Below, one piece after another: positions 8,856-16,436 of a stretch of 64,000 nt of DNA. Every line of letters starts with the position of its first letter. Position 1 is the stretch's first letter. The stretch comes from Streptococcus sp. 'caviae'. GTDB lineage: Bacteria; Bacillota; Bacilli; Lactobacillales; Streptococcaceae. A program made the position numbers and the translations under genes. The notes beneath the pieces are model-generated. The model was not told the DNA's origin, searched no databases, and worked only from the letters and a program-made list of their open reading frames with translations. Location: positions 1 through 64,000 of the forward strand of contig NZ_MOWR01000003.1 in the NCBI RefSeq assembly GCF_001937065.1, given 5' to 3'.

Positions 8856-9245
8856 ATGACTGATAAACATTTGCACGAAATTCGCGTATTTGAAAATTTT
8901 GATATGGTTTCTTTTGACAAAGGCCATGTGGTGGTGACGACAGAAGTAGTGGATAAATCTTTAAATTACTACGGTTTTGCCCATGGCGGCTATATCTTTA
9001 CCCTGTGTGACCAAATCAGCGGCTTGGTTTCGATTTCGACCGGCTTTGATGCGGTGACGCTTCAGTCCAGCATTAATTATTTAAAATCTGGAAGGCTGGG
9101 AGATACATTATTGATTGACGGGCGCTGTGTCCATGACGGCCGGACAACAAAAGTCGTTGATGTCACCGTCACCAATCAGCTGGAACAAGAAGTGGCCAAG
9201 GCTACCTTTACCATGTTTGTCACAGGTGAGCGCGCGAATGATTGA
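8856..9245 (+). CDS. PaaI-type hot-dog thioesterase
   Basis: The start at 8856 follows GAAAGGA; an in-frame ATG at 8802 is not preceded by a site. The 129-residue single-domain hot-dog protein contains NYYGFAHGGYIFTLCDQ, where the HGG turn and the following acidic residue match PaaI-family thioesterases, and the strand ATFTMFVTGE near the end. It should hydrolyse an acyl- or aryl-CoA; the natural substrate is unknown. It is the first of three hot-dog genes in a 5-kb interval. Confidence 0.82.
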   Translation: MTDKHLHEIRVFENFDMVSFDKGHVVVTTEVVDKSLNYYGFAHGGYIFTLCDQISGLVSISTGFDAVTLQSSINYLKSGRLGDTLLIDGRCVHDGRTTKVVDVTVTNQLEQEVAKATFTMFVTGERAND

Positions 9246-9294
9246 CCGTTTATTTTGCCATCAATAAAGCGCATGCCAATGGGAGAATAATCTG

Positions 9295-9768
9295 ATGAAA
9301 AAAATAATGATCTGGATTTCAGCTATTTTTCTTGTCATTGTTCTAGCTGGAGGTATCTATATTATAGGGTGGGGAATGCCGGGAAATGCCCTGCATGCCA
9401 AAATCAGCTACGGACACTCTAAAATCTACACCCTAAAAGATCGAAAAGCGGCTGCTAATCTGATAAGGAGAAATTTCATTACCTTTAATGGCTGCCGTCT
9501 GGAAACATTGAACTATACTTCAGATAAAACATCTCTGGAAATGTTAGCATCAAAAAAACAGATGGATACTGACAGGTATAAGGAGAAGTATGCTAAGAAA
9601 GATGTTTCCAAGACCTATGATGAGTGCATTGTTTACCAATCAAGCTTCAGCACCGACGGCTGTCCTGATGAAGGTTTTAGTGCTAATAGTCATTACAGTC
9701 ATTGGAATTGGATTTTAGTCCGGAAAAAAGGCGGCTCTTGGCGGCTTTACAGCTATGGTCATGATTAA
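9295..9768 (+). CDS. Small exported or membrane-anchored protein, function unknown
   Basis: The 157-residue product starts with a positively charged N-terminus and one hydrophobic segment (about 4-27), then a polar outer domain. The domain has three cysteines (in FNGCRLE, YDECIVY and TDGCPDEG) and aromatic-rich ends (HYSHWNWILV, GSWRLYSYGHD). There is no lipobox, so the segment is an uncleaved anchor or a signal peptide. The Trp-rich end resembles the closing strand of small DUF48xx-type lipoproteins, but I cannot name a family. Confidence 0.6.
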   Translation: MKKIMIWISAIFLVIVLAGGIYIIGWGMPGNALHAKISYGHSKIYTLKDRKAAANLIRRNFITFNGCRLETLNYTSDKTSLEMLASKKQMDTDRYKEKYAKKDVSKTYDECIVYQSSFSTDGCPDEGFSANSHYSHWNWILVRKKGGSWRLYSYGHD

Positions 9769-9806
9769 AAATGGCTTGGGCAGAAATAACAGAATAATTG
9801 CTGAAT

Positions 9807-9941
9807 CTAGCGACCTCAACCTTTGCGGATGGGATTGCTATTGTCATTACTGTAGCGAGGGTTAAAGCTGCGCGGCTGGTTTTTCATTATGACATGACTA
9901 ATCAAAAGAGAGAAACTGTCTGTCAGGCTCAGTCCAAGACT
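9807..9941 (+). pseudogene. Internal fragment of a YbgC/4HBT-type thioesterase gene
   Basis: About 135 bases match 11681-11816 of the intact acyl-CoA thioesterase gene at close to 90% identity by eye. They cover the codons for ATSTFADEIAIVITVAKVK and the following strands. The fragment has no start, active-site region or end of its own. A TAA follows soon after (CAATAA at 9943-9948). It is a dead partial copy from duplication or deletion and lies 1.9 kb from its relative in the same orientation. Confidence 0.85.
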
Positions 9942-9985
9942 CAATAAGAAGTTTTGCTGCGGGCTGTCTGAAAACTTTTTCATGC

Positions 9986-10013
9986 ACAAAAAAAGCAGGT
10001 GCTCCTGCTTTAG
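9986..10013 (-). terminator. Terminator (minus strand) for the aldo/keto reductase transcript
   Basis: AAAGCAGG-TGCT-CCTGCTTT forms a hairpin, and on the minus strand it is followed by seven T residues. It lies about 290 bases after the reductase stop, so the reductase mRNA would carry the palindromic element at 10037-10179 in its 3' region. Confidence 0.7.
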
Positions 10014-10036
10014 CTTGAAGAAAAAGTCTTTTCTTT

Positions 10037-10179
10037 GATACTTCCTTAGATGATGTCGGACGGCAGCGACTTCCTAGGGAATTCCATGCCTAAACTTTGA
10101 GCCACGGTCTCAAAGTTTCCGAGTGTCAGAATTGGCTAAAATTCACCATTTCTGACACTTTCATCACGGCGGAAGTATC
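10037..10179. repeat. Palindromic intergenic element with nested hairpins
   Basis: GATACTTCC (10037-10045) and GGAAGTATC (10171-10179) close a 143-bp segment. Inside it, ACTTTGAG pairs with CTCAAAGT (10094-10116) and GTGTCAGA pairs with TCTGACAC (about 10123-10158). Nothing is encoded. The rest of the 9949-10304 gap holds further hairpins: a GTCTGCAGAC palindrome at about 10220-10230 followed by a T run, GTAGACAAA with TTTGTCTAC (10246-10269), and AGAGAGTG with CACTCTCT just before the reductase stop. Confidence 0.6.
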
Positions 10180-10304
10180 CTTTATCTAACTCGTCTGTGT
10201 TTGTGGAATTTATATGGTAGTCTGCAGACTTTTTTGCTGATCAAGGTAGACAAATGGAGATTTGTCTACAGTCTGAAGAGAGTGTGCCCCACTCTCTTTA
10301 GCTA

Positions 10305-11231
10305 TTAAGGTAAAAATTTGCCGGCTGCCAGATAGAGCTGATACCATTCGTGGTGAGTCAGTTCCACATCGGCTGCTGCACAGACATCAATGAGGTGCTT
10401 GGGATTCATGGTTCCGACAATAGCCTGCATTTTGGCCGGATGGCGCAGGATCCAAGCGATAGCTACAGCGGCTTTGGATACGCCGTATTTATCGCCCAGT
10501 TCCTGCAGGGCTTGATTGAGTTCTGGGAATTTAGGGCTGTCTATAAAGCTGCCTTCAAACATACCGTATTGGAGCGGAGACCAAGCTTGAACAGTGATGT
10601 CGTTCAAACGGCAGTAGTCTAGCGTGCCGTTGTCGCGGTCAATAGACATATCGGTTGTTTTATTGTTGACGTAGAGAGCTTGATCAATGAGCTGAGATTG
10701 TTCCAAAGAAAGCTGCAGCTGATTGAAAACAAGCGGCTGCTTAACGTATTTTTTGAGCAGCTCCATCTGAAGCGTCGGCACATTGCTGACACCGAAATGG
10801 CGCACTTTTCCGCTTTGTTCCAATTCATCGAAAGCTTGCGCGACTTCCTCAGGATCAAAGATCAGATCAGGCCTATGCAGCAAGACAGCGTCCAAATAGT
10901 CAAGCTTCATGCGGCGCAAACTGTCATCAACACTTGAGAGAATATTTTCCTTGGTCCAGTCAAATTCATTGCGCTCAAAGCAGAGCCCGACTTTGGACTG
11001 AATAATGACATCCTCGCGTTTAATGCCAGTCAAAGCAAAAGCGTCACCAAAGCGGGTTTCAGCCTCGCCACTGCCATAGCAGGTGGCATTGTCAAAGAAA
11101 TTCACACCGTTTTCGACAGCGGTCTGAATCATCTCTGCAGCCTTTTCGACAGAAAGTGCCGGCATGCGCATGCAGCCAAGGATAATAGCAGCAGCGTCCT
11201 GCGGACCGTTTACAACATTGATTGTTTTCAT
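10305..11231 (-). CDS. Aldo/keto reductase
   Basis: The start at 11231 (MKTINVVNG) follows GGAGG; the longer frame has no site. The 308-residue TIM barrel contains the family residues D in FFDNATCYGSGEAE, K in QSKVGLCFE, and H in VLLHRPD, plus the cofactor-binding C-terminal segment VGTMNPKHL. It is predicted to reduce carbonyl substrates with NADPH; the substrate is unknown. It resembles the YdhF-like oxidoreductase subgroup. It is transcribed alone, opposite to its neighbours. Confidence 0.88.
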   Translation of the reverse strand: MKTINVVNGPQDAAAIILGCMRMPALSVEKAAEMIQTAVENGVNFFDNATCYGSGEAETRFGDAFALTGIKREDVIIQSKVGLCFERNEFDWTKENILSSVDDSLRRMKLDYLDAVLLHRPDLIFDPEEVAQAFDELEQSGKVRHFGVSNVPTLQMELLKKYVKQPLVFNQLQLSLEQSQLIDQALYVNNKTTDMSIDRDNGTLDYCRLNDITVQAWSPLQYGMFEGSFIDSPKFPELNQALQELGDKYGVSKAAVAIAWILRHPAKMQAIVGTMNPKHLIDVCAAADVELTHHEWYQLYLAAGKFLP

Positions 11232-11324
11232 GACACAACCTCCAGAGTTATTTTGATAAAATAAGTATATCATTTATAATAAATCCATTCCATTTTTTAA
11301 ATACGATAGCCAGCATGAATGCTG

Positions 11325-11400
11325 TGCTATAATGTCAGTAGGAGGGATTGATATGCGGCGCTTCAACCTGCACACCCCAATCCTGTTGCAAGAAAGCTGA
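11325..11400 (+). promoter_or_regulatory. Extended -10 promoter followed by a 15-codon open frame
   Basis: TGCTATAAT (11325-11333) is followed by AGGAGGG and an ATG at 11353 that opens a 15-residue frame (MRRFNLHTPILLQES) ending at 11400. One frame over, the sequence continues as plausible protein (KAEKAALLADAWDGF) towards the thioesterase start. This is either a leader peptide for the downstream thioesterase gene or a gene broken by a frameshift. Its promoter probably serves the thioesterase gene. Confidence 0.45.
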
Positions 11401-11494
11401 AAAAGCTGCCCTGCTTGCTGATGCTTGGGATGGTTTTCTGATCTTATCTTAGACAGGTGTCAATGTATTATTGTTATTTGTGAAAGGAGCTGAC

Positions 11495-11905
11495 ATGACA
11501 GCATATAAGCACTTGGTTCAATATTATGAAACGGATCGCATGGGCATTACCCATCATTCCAATTATATTCGCTGGATGGAAGAGGCGCGTGTTCATTTTT
11601 TGACAGAAATCGGCTGGCCCTATGATAAATTGGAAGAAGAAGGCATCATCTCTCCGGTTGTTTCAGTCAGCTGTCACTATCTAGCGACATCAACCTTTGC
11701 GGATGAGATTGCTATTGTCATTACTGTAGCGAAGGTTAAAGCTGCGCGATTGGTTTTTCACTACCAAATGACCAATCAAAAAGGTGAAACTGTCTGCCAG
11801 GCTCAGTCTGAACACAGCTTTTTAGCTCAAAGCGGCAGCTTTGTCAATATCAAAAAAGAATATCCTGACTTTTACAGCAAGTTATCAGAACTCAGCCAGT
11901 CTTGA
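11495..11905 (+). CDS. YbgC/4HBT-type acyl-CoA thioesterase
   Basis: The ATG at 11495 follows AAAGGAG. The 136-residue hot-dog protein carries the YbgC signature YYETDRMGITHHSNYIRWME, with the catalytic Asp and the H-SNY turn, near residues 9-28. It should hydrolyse short acyl-CoA esters in the cytosol. A partial, decayed copy of its middle lies at 9807-9941. Confidence 0.88.
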   Translation: MTAYKHLVQYYETDRMGITHHSNYIRWMEEARVHFLTEIGWPYDKLEEEGIISPVVSVSCHYLATSTFADEIAIVITVAKVKAARLVFHYQMTNQKGETVCQAQSEHSFLAQSGSFVNIKKEYPDFYSKLSELSQS

Positions 11906-11991
11906 CCGTAACTGCCTGCCAAACTAAAACCGCTCTTTTTTGACCTTTCAATGTTATAATAAGTTTATAAGATTAAAAGGAGGTCGTTACG

Positions 11992-12834
11992 ATGATTGCT
12001 ATTACAGGTGTGACAGGAAAATTAGGCGGTAAAACTGCTGAGCTGATTTCAAAAAAAGGAATTGCAGCCAGACATCTTGCCCGAAATCCGCAAAAAGCGA
12101 CTAATTATGACAATGCTGAAATTGTCAGAGCTGCTTTTGAAAATTCTCCAGAAGCTATTAAAGCTCTAAAGGGGATTGATACTTTATTGATGGTATCTGC
12201 TTCAGAAAGTCCCAATCGCTTGCAGCAGCATTTTGATTTTATCGATGCAGCTGACGCGGCTGGTGTCAAGCATATTATTTATACTTCTTTTTATAATGCC
12301 AATGCTGAGGCTGATTTTACTTTAGCGCGCGATCATGCCAAGACAGAAAACTACATCAAGGAAAAAGGCTTTGCCTATACTTTTTTGCGGGATAATTTTT
12401 ATTTGGATTTCTTTTTGGATCTGTGTTTAGAAAATGGTGAAATTCGCGGACCAGCCGGTGATGGGAAAGTATCTGCCGTCGCTCGGCAGGATGTTTCTGA
12501 AGTGGCAGCAGCAATTTTAGCCGATCCTGATCAATGGAAAAATCAAACATTAAACATGACCGGACCAGAAGATTTGTCCATGACTGATATTGTTCAATTT
12601 GTCGGCAAAGAAAGAGGTCAAACCATTCCGTATATCAATGAAACGATTGAAGAAGCCTATCAGTCACGCAAGGCTTGGCCGGCGCAAGACTGGGAATACG
12701 ATGCCTGGGTCAGTACTTATACAGCTATCAAAGAAGGAGAGCAAGCCGGGGTCTCCTCTGATATTGAGCGTGTCCTCGGACGTCCGGCGACCTCTTTGCA
12801 ACAATTAATGCGTCAAAAAACTGACCTGAAATAA
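11992..12834 (+). CDS. NmrA/QorB-like NAD(P)H-binding protein
   Basis: The 280-residue atypical short-chain dehydrogenase fold starts with the dinucleotide motif GVTGKLGG (residues 5-12), followed by ARNPQKA for NADP phosphate recognition and the YTSFYNA strand. The usual YxxxK catalytic pair is not evident, as in NmrA- and YtfG-type proteins, which can be quinone reductases or redox sensors. It starts after AAAGGAGG with a TGTTATAAT -10 element at 11952-11960. The next small gene follows closely and may be co-transcribed. Confidence 0.83.
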   Translation: MIAITGVTGKLGGKTAELISKKGIAARHLARNPQKATNYDNAEIVRAAFENSPEAIKALKGIDTLLMVSASESPNRLQQHFDFIDAADAAGVKHIIYTSFYNANAEADFTLARDHAKTENYIKEKGFAYTFLRDNFYLDFFLDLCLENGEIRGPAGDGKVSAVARQDVSEVAAAILADPDQWKNQTLNMTGPEDLSMTDIVQFVGKERGQTIPYINETIEEAYQSRKAWPAQDWEYDAWVSTYTAIKEGEQAGVSSDIERVLGRPATSLQQLMRQKTDLK

Positions 12835-12861
12835 ACTGTTGATTTTGTAAAGGAACCATTC

Positions 12862-13086
12862 ATGATTGTATTAACTTATTTAGATGCTTACCAAACTAAA
12901 AGAGAAAGCCATTTTAACAGTCCTGAAGAATTTATGCTGTCCCTCAGCGGCTGTGTGACCCTGCCGGATTCTTACCAAGTTGTGTCTTTGACCTACAAGG
13001 GGCAGGATGTTGGCTATAAAGGAGCGATGGGAGATTTATACCGAACAGTCAGCCAGATGGACTGGCGGCAGTTTGAATCAAATTAA
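12862..13086 (+). CDS. DUF4649 family small protein
   Basis: The 74-residue acidic cytosolic protein (TYLDAYQTKRESHF, YKGQDVGYKG, ending MDWRQFESN) matches what I recall of the streptococcal DUF4649 family of unknown function. It lies 27 bases after the NmrA-like gene with an AAAGGAA site, so co-transcription is likely. A bidirectional terminator follows. Confidence 0.7.
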   Translation: MIVLTYLDAYQTKRESHFNSPEEFMLSLSGCVTLPDSYQVVSLTYKGQDVGYKGAMGDLYRTVSQMDWRQFESN

Positions 13087-13115
13087 ATCTTAGCTGCTTG
13101 GCTGAAAAGAAAAAA

Positions 13116-13168
13116 ACAAAAGCGGAAAAATCGTGTGTTCAACCGAACAGATTTTCCCGCTTTTTGAT
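13116..13168. terminator. Bidirectional terminator between convergent genes
   Basis: AAAAGCGG with AAAATC pairs with GATTTT and CCCGCTTTTT around a loop of about 16 bases. A and T runs on both sides suit termination of both the DUF4649 transcript and the minus-strand thioesterase transcript. Confidence 0.8.
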
Positions 13169-13169
13169 T

Positions 13170-13532
13170 TTAATCTAACTTATCAAGAAACTTTTTAATA
13201 TCAACAGTGACGCGCGTGTGATCTCCCTTGCCAATGAGTTTATCACCCTCGTAAACCTCAATATTGAAATGGGAGCGCCGCCCGTCTTTCTCAACATCCA
13301 AGATTTTGACGTCTACTGTTTTTCCGATTTTAGTAGCAGCTAAGTGCTGAACAGAAATTTGAGCACCAACCGTTGTTGTTGACACATCTAAGTCTTCTTC
13401 ACAATACAAAAAAGCTGCATTTTCTATGAAAGCAATCATACTGGGAGTTGACAAAACGTTAAGACTGCCTGAACCCCAGTTCATAGCTGAATGCTCAGAT
13501 GTGGTGACATAAGACTTACTGTAAATTGACAT
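13170..13532 (-). CDS. FlK-like hot-dog thioesterase
   Basis: The 120-residue single-domain protein contains NWGSGSLNVLSTPSMIAFIE and the strand TVGAQISVQHLAATKIG. This pattern is typical of thioesterase-like proteins related to fluoroacetyl-CoA thioesterase FlK, widespread in Firmicutes. The substrate is unknown. It starts after GGAGGCAGCC, is convergent with the DUF4649 gene and divergent from the obgE cluster. It is the third hot-dog gene nearby but is only distantly similar to the other two. Confidence 0.78.
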   Translation of the reverse strand: MSIYSKSYVTTSEHSAMNWGSGSLNVLSTPSMIAFIENAAFLYCEEDLDVSTTTVGAQISVQHLAATKIGKTVDVKILDVEKDGRRSHFNIEVYEGDKLIGKGDHTRVTVDIKKFLDKLD

Positions 13533-13650
13533 GGCTGCCTCCTTTTGCTTAAGAAAAATAAAGCGTTAATGGTTAGCTTGTATTCTAACTTTAACACATT
13601 TAATTAGAAATCACAAATAATTTCTGGAAGCGTTTCCCATAACTTGCTGT

Positions 13651-13679
13651 TTGCTTATTCCTGCAATTCATGGTAAGAT
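13651..13679 (+). promoter_or_regulatory. Promoter for the DUF4044-obgE transcript
   Basis: TTGCTT (13651-13656), a 17-base spacer and TAAGAT (13674-13679) lie 36 bases before the DUF4044 start codon. Confidence 0.55.
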
Positions 13680-13714
13680 AAATAAGATAAAACGCTGTGA
13701 AAGAGGTAAAAAAA

Positions 13715-13843
13715 TTGGCTTTTGGAGATAATGGACCGCGTAAGAAAACACCGTTTGAAAAACTGACCTTAGTTGTCGTTATCATTATGGTTTTGGTTAC
13801 TGTTGGAGCACTGGTTCTCAGTGCCCTTAGCGCCGTTATTTAA
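13715..13843 (+). CDS. DUF4044 family small membrane protein
   Basis: A 42-residue frame starts at TTG (13715) after AAAGAGG. It has a basic head (FGDNGPRKKTPFEKL) and one membrane segment (about 19-40). This is the usual size and layout of streptococcal DUF4044 proteins, which are typically found just before obgE. The function is unknown. A terminator-like hairpin separates it from obgE, so obgE may depend on read-through. Confidence 0.85.
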   Translation: MAFGDNGPRKKTPFEKLTLVVVIIMVLVTVGALVLSALSAVI

Positions 13844-13847
13844 AAAG

Positions 13848-13869
13848 AAACGCTCACGGGCGTTTTTTT
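13848..13869 (+). terminator. Terminator between the DUF4044 gene and obgE
   Basis: AACGC-TCACGG-GCGTT is followed by a run of seven T, five bases after the DUF4044 stop. The stem is short, and obgE has no obvious separate promoter, so it may only attenuate. Confidence 0.7.
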
Positions 13870-13897
13870 AAGCGAATTACAATAAGGTAGAAAAGTT

Positions 13898-15208
13898 ATG
13901 AGCATGTTTTTAGATACCGCTAAGGTTTCGGTAAAAGCTGGGCGCGGCGGTGATGGTATGGTTGCTTTCCGCCGTGAAAAATATGTCGCTAATGGCGGTC
14001 CTTGGGGCGGCGATGGCGGCCGCGGCGGCAATGTCATCTTTGTCGTTGATGAGGGACTTCGCACCCTCATGGATTTTCGCTACAACCGCAAATTTAAGGC
14101 AAAAAATGGTGAAAAAGGCATGACTAAAGGGATGCACGGCCGCGGTGCTGAAGATCTCTATGTGCATGTGCCGCAGGGGACAACAGTCCGCGATGCTGAA
14201 ACTGGCAAAGTCCTTGCAGATTTGGTTGTAAACGGTCAGGAATTTATTGCGGCTCACGGCGGCCGCGGCGGCCGCGGGAATATTCGGTTTGCGACACCTC
14301 GCAATCCGGCTCCTGAGATTTCTGAAAATGGAGAACCGGGAGAAGAACGTGAACTGGCTTTGGAATTGAAAATTCTGGCTGACGTTGGTCTGGTAGGCTT
14401 TCCTTCCGTTGGGAAATCAACGCTGCTCAGTGTCATTACAGCAGCCAAACCTAAAATCGGAGCCTACCATTTCACAACCATTGTTCCCAATTTGGGCATG
14501 GTGCGTACCAAATCCGGGGAATCCTTTGCAGTGGCTGACTTGCCGGGCTTGATTGAAGGAGCCAGTCAAGGCGTTGGTCTTGGAACACAGTTTCTGCGCC
14601 ATATTGAGCGGACACGTGTTATCCTGCATGTCATTGATATGTCAGCGGCAGAAGGCCGTGATCCTTATGAGGATTATTTGGCCATCAATAAGGAGTTGGA
14701 AACTTACAATCTGCGTTTGTTGGAACGCCCGCAAATTATTGTTGCCAATAAAATGGATATGCCTCAGGCCGCGGAGAATCTTGAAAAATTCAAAGAAAAA
14801 TTAGCTGCTAACTATGACGAGTTTGAGGAGCAGCCGCTAATCTTTCCTATTTCAGGGATTGCTCATCAGGGATTGGATGCACTTTTGGATGCAACAGCCC
14901 AGCTTCTGGATCAGACAGATGACTTCTTGATTTATGATGAATCAGACATGCAAGAAGAAGCTTATTATGGTTTTGCCGAGGAAGAAAAAGCCTTTGATAT
15001 TTCACGTGCAGACGATGCTTCTTGGATACTTTCGGGTGAGAAGTTAGAGAAGCTCTTTGTCATGACCAATTTGGAACGCGATGAGGCTATCATGAAATTC
15101 TCCCGGCAATTGCGGGCTATGGGAGTTGACCAGGCTCTGCGCGAACGCGGAGCCAGAGACGGTGACACTGTCCGCATTGGCAAGTTTGAATTTGAATTTG
15201 TGGATTGA
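13898..15208 (+). CDS. obgE: GTPase ObgE/CgtA
   Basis: The 436-residue essential GTPase takes part in ribosome maturation and stress control. A glycine-rich Obg domain (1-158, many GGxGG repeats) precedes the G domain with P-loop GFPSVGKST (about 166-174), DLPGLIEGA and NKMD (about 284). The C-terminal OCT domain (about 360-436) contains [15 protein letters not shown]. The length is normal for streptococci. Two hairpins and a tandem structured repeat follow the stop codon. Confidence 0.97.
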   Translation: MSMFLDTAKVSVKAGRGGDGMVAFRREKYVANGGPWGGDGGRGGNVIFVVDEGLRTLMDFRYNRKFKAKNGEKGMTKGMHGRGAEDLYVHVPQGTTVRDAETGKVLADLVVNGQEFIAAHGGRGGRGNIRFATPRNPAPEISENGEPGEERELALELKILADVGLVGFPSVGKSTLLSVITAAKPKIGAYHFTTIVPNLGMVRTKSGESFAVADLPGLIEGASQGVGLGTQFLRHIERTRVILHVIDMSAAEGRDPYEDYLAINKELETYNLRLLERPQIIVANKMDMPQAAENLEKFKEKLAANYDEFEEQPLIFPISGIAHQGLDALLDATAQLLDQTDDFLIYDESDMQEEAYYGFAEEEKAFDISRADDASWILSGEKLEKLFVMTNLERDEAIMKFSRQLRAMGVDQALRERGARDGDTVRIGKFEFEFVD

Positions 15209-15215
15209 TGTTGGA

Positions 15216-15273
15216 AGCATATCTAAGTACTAAAGTACTTGATATGCAACGGCAGCCGCTATGGCGGACTGCC
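15216..15273 (+). other. Two strong hairpins directly after obgE
   Basis: GCATATC and AAGTACT pair with AGTACTT and GATATGC (15216-15246). Three bases later GGCAGCCGC pairs with GCGG and CTGCC (15251-15273). Neither is followed by a T run, so these are not ordinary terminators. The second overlaps the first bases of repeat unit 1 and may be part of the same structured element. Confidence 0.6.
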
Positions 15274-15467
15274 TACCATCATCACTAAGGCAGTCAAGTC
15301 AGTAATACGGACTGACCTGACCGCCTGTCGTAACATTAAGCATTTTATTGGCAAGTTATCCGGTGAAAGGCGATAATTATTAGGCCGCATAGCTAAGCGA
15401 CTGACTAGCTCGAAAAATGCTTAATATCGAACCGTTTTTCTCACGTCGTGATGGATGCATGAGTAAT
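15266..15467 (+). repeat. Structured tandem repeat, unit 1
   Basis: About 200 bases, repeated 215 bases later with roughly 93% identity by eye. Predicted parts are a hairpin AGTCAAGTCAGT / ACTGACCTGACC and a perfect 11-bp closing stem TTAAGCATTTT / AAAATGCTTAA around an inner region with TTATC / GATAA and AGCTA / TAGCT stems. The tail is CCGTTTTTCTCACG. All frames are closed by stops, so it is non-coding. It lies in the sense direction downstream of obgE. It could be a structured RNA, a 3' UTR element or a mobile palindromic repeat. Confidence 0.65.
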
Positions 15468-15480
15468 TGAAATCGATAGA

Positions 15481-15682
15481 GGACTGCCTACCAGCATCAC
15501 TAATGCGGTCAAGTCAGTAAAATGGACTGACCTGACCGCCTGTCGTAACATTAAGCTTTTTATTGGCAAGTTATCCGGTGAAAAGCGATAATTATTAGGC
15601 CGCATAGCTAAGCAACTGACTAGCTCGAAAAATGCTTAGTATCGAACCGTTTTTTTCACGTCGTGATGGATGGATTCATGAG
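15481..15682 (+). repeat. Structured tandem repeat, unit 2
   Basis: The second copy of the element after obgE. Its first hairpin is better paired than in unit 1 (GCGGTCAAGTCAGT with ACTGACCTGACCGC, one mismatch). Its large closing stem is weakened (TTAAGCTTTTT against AAAATGCTTAG). The rest of the gap to 15765 shows no promoter-like or coding sequence beyond the ribosome binding site of the next gene. Confidence 0.65.
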
Positions 15683-15765
15683 TAAGCAAAATTGTTAGGG
15701 CATTGCCTGCCAACCCTTAGCACTACTAACAAAACGTTAAGCACAATCAAGATGGAGGTTTTATT

Positions 15766-15927
15766 ATGGGTGATAAACCAATATCATTTAAAGATAAAGA
15801 TGGTAATTTTGTATCAGCAGCTGATGTCTGGAATGCTGACAAATTAGAGAAACTTTTCAATAAACTCAACCCCAACCGCAAGCTGCGCTTGGAGCGCGAA
15901 AAATTGGCCAAAGAAAAAGCGGAATAA
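15766..15927 (+). CDS. Small conserved obgE-associated protein, function unknown
   Basis: A 53-residue frame starts after ATGGAGG. The sequence begins GDKPISFKDKDGNFVSAADV and has a charged, helical, Lys/Arg/Glu-rich C-terminal half (LNPNRKLRLEREKLAKEK). I recall near-identical small proteins next to obgE in other streptococci. No functional motif is visible. It is separated from obgE by the tandem repeat and followed by a good terminator. Confidence 0.8.
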   Translation: MGDKPISFKDKDGNFVSAADVWNADKLEKLFNKLNPNRKLRLEREKLAKEKAE

Positions 15928-15933
15928 GTCAAA

Positions 15934-15969
15934 ATACCAGCCTGATATTCAGATCAGGCTGGTATTTTT
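15934..15969 (+). terminator. Terminator after the small obgE-associated gene
   Basis: ATACCAGCCTGAT pairs with ATCAGGCTGGTAT around a 5-base loop and is followed by a T run. Confidence 0.9.
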
Positions 15970-16002
15970 AAAAAAAAATTTGCGATAAACAGCATATAAC
16001 AC

Positions 16003-16041
16003 TTGACAAGAGATATATACTGTTATATACTGTTTATAACA
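16003..16041 (+). promoter_or_regulatory. Consensus-spaced promoter with an overlapping operator for the YtrA-type regulator
   Basis: TTGACA (16003-16008) and TATACT (16026-16031) are separated by 17 bases. The inverted repeat TGTTATA-N7-TATAACA (16021-16041) covers the -10 box and probable start site. This is the expected place for autorepression by the GntR/YtrA regulator encoded 18 bases downstream. Confidence 0.75.
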
Positions 16042-16058
16042 AGAAGGAAGACATTCAG

Positions 16059-16433
16059 ATGATGCAAATAATAATTAATAACTCTTCTATGGTTCCAATC
16101 TATGAACAGATTGTGGAGCAAGTAAAGAAAGGCATTCGAACAGGTCAGTTAAAAAAAAATGACCTCTTGCCGTCCGTTCGCTCCTTATCCAAGGATTTAA
16201 AAATCAGTGCACTGACCGTAAAAAAGGCCTATGATGTTTTAGAAAGTGATGGTTTTACAATCACTGTCCATGGCAAAGGCAGCTATGTTGCTGCTGTAAA
16301 TCCGGCACTCTTATTGGAAGAGCAGAAAAAAGAAGTAGAAACTGATTTTGAGCGTGCCATTCAAAAAGGACGGCGTTACGGCCTTTCCGATAAGGAGATC
16401 AGGAGTTTATTTGATTTGATTTTGGAGGATTAA
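16059..16433 (+). CDS. GntR-family (YtrA subfamily) transcriptional regulator
   Basis: The 124-residue protein has an N-terminal winged helix (about 10-75; VPIYEQIVEQVKKGI, LPSVRSLSKDLKIS, LTVKKAYDVLESDGF, HGKGSYVA) and a short helical dimerisation tail. The short tail defines the YtrA subfamily, whose members usually repress their own ABC-transporter operon. It starts after AAGGAAG and lies three bases before the ABC ATPase gene. The inverted repeat over the promoter is its likely operator. Confidence 0.9.
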   Translation: MMQIIINNSSMVPIYEQIVEQVKKGIRTGQLKKNDLLPSVRSLSKDLKISALTVKKAYDVLESDGFTITVHGKGSYVAAVNPALLLEEQKKEVETDFERAIQKGRRYGLSDKEIRSLFDLILED

Positions 16434-16436
16434 GCA

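Noticed and set aside
15266..15682. Tandem repeat as a CRISPR array
   Set aside because: Only two units of about 200 bases with no short repeat-spacer alternation and no cas genes.
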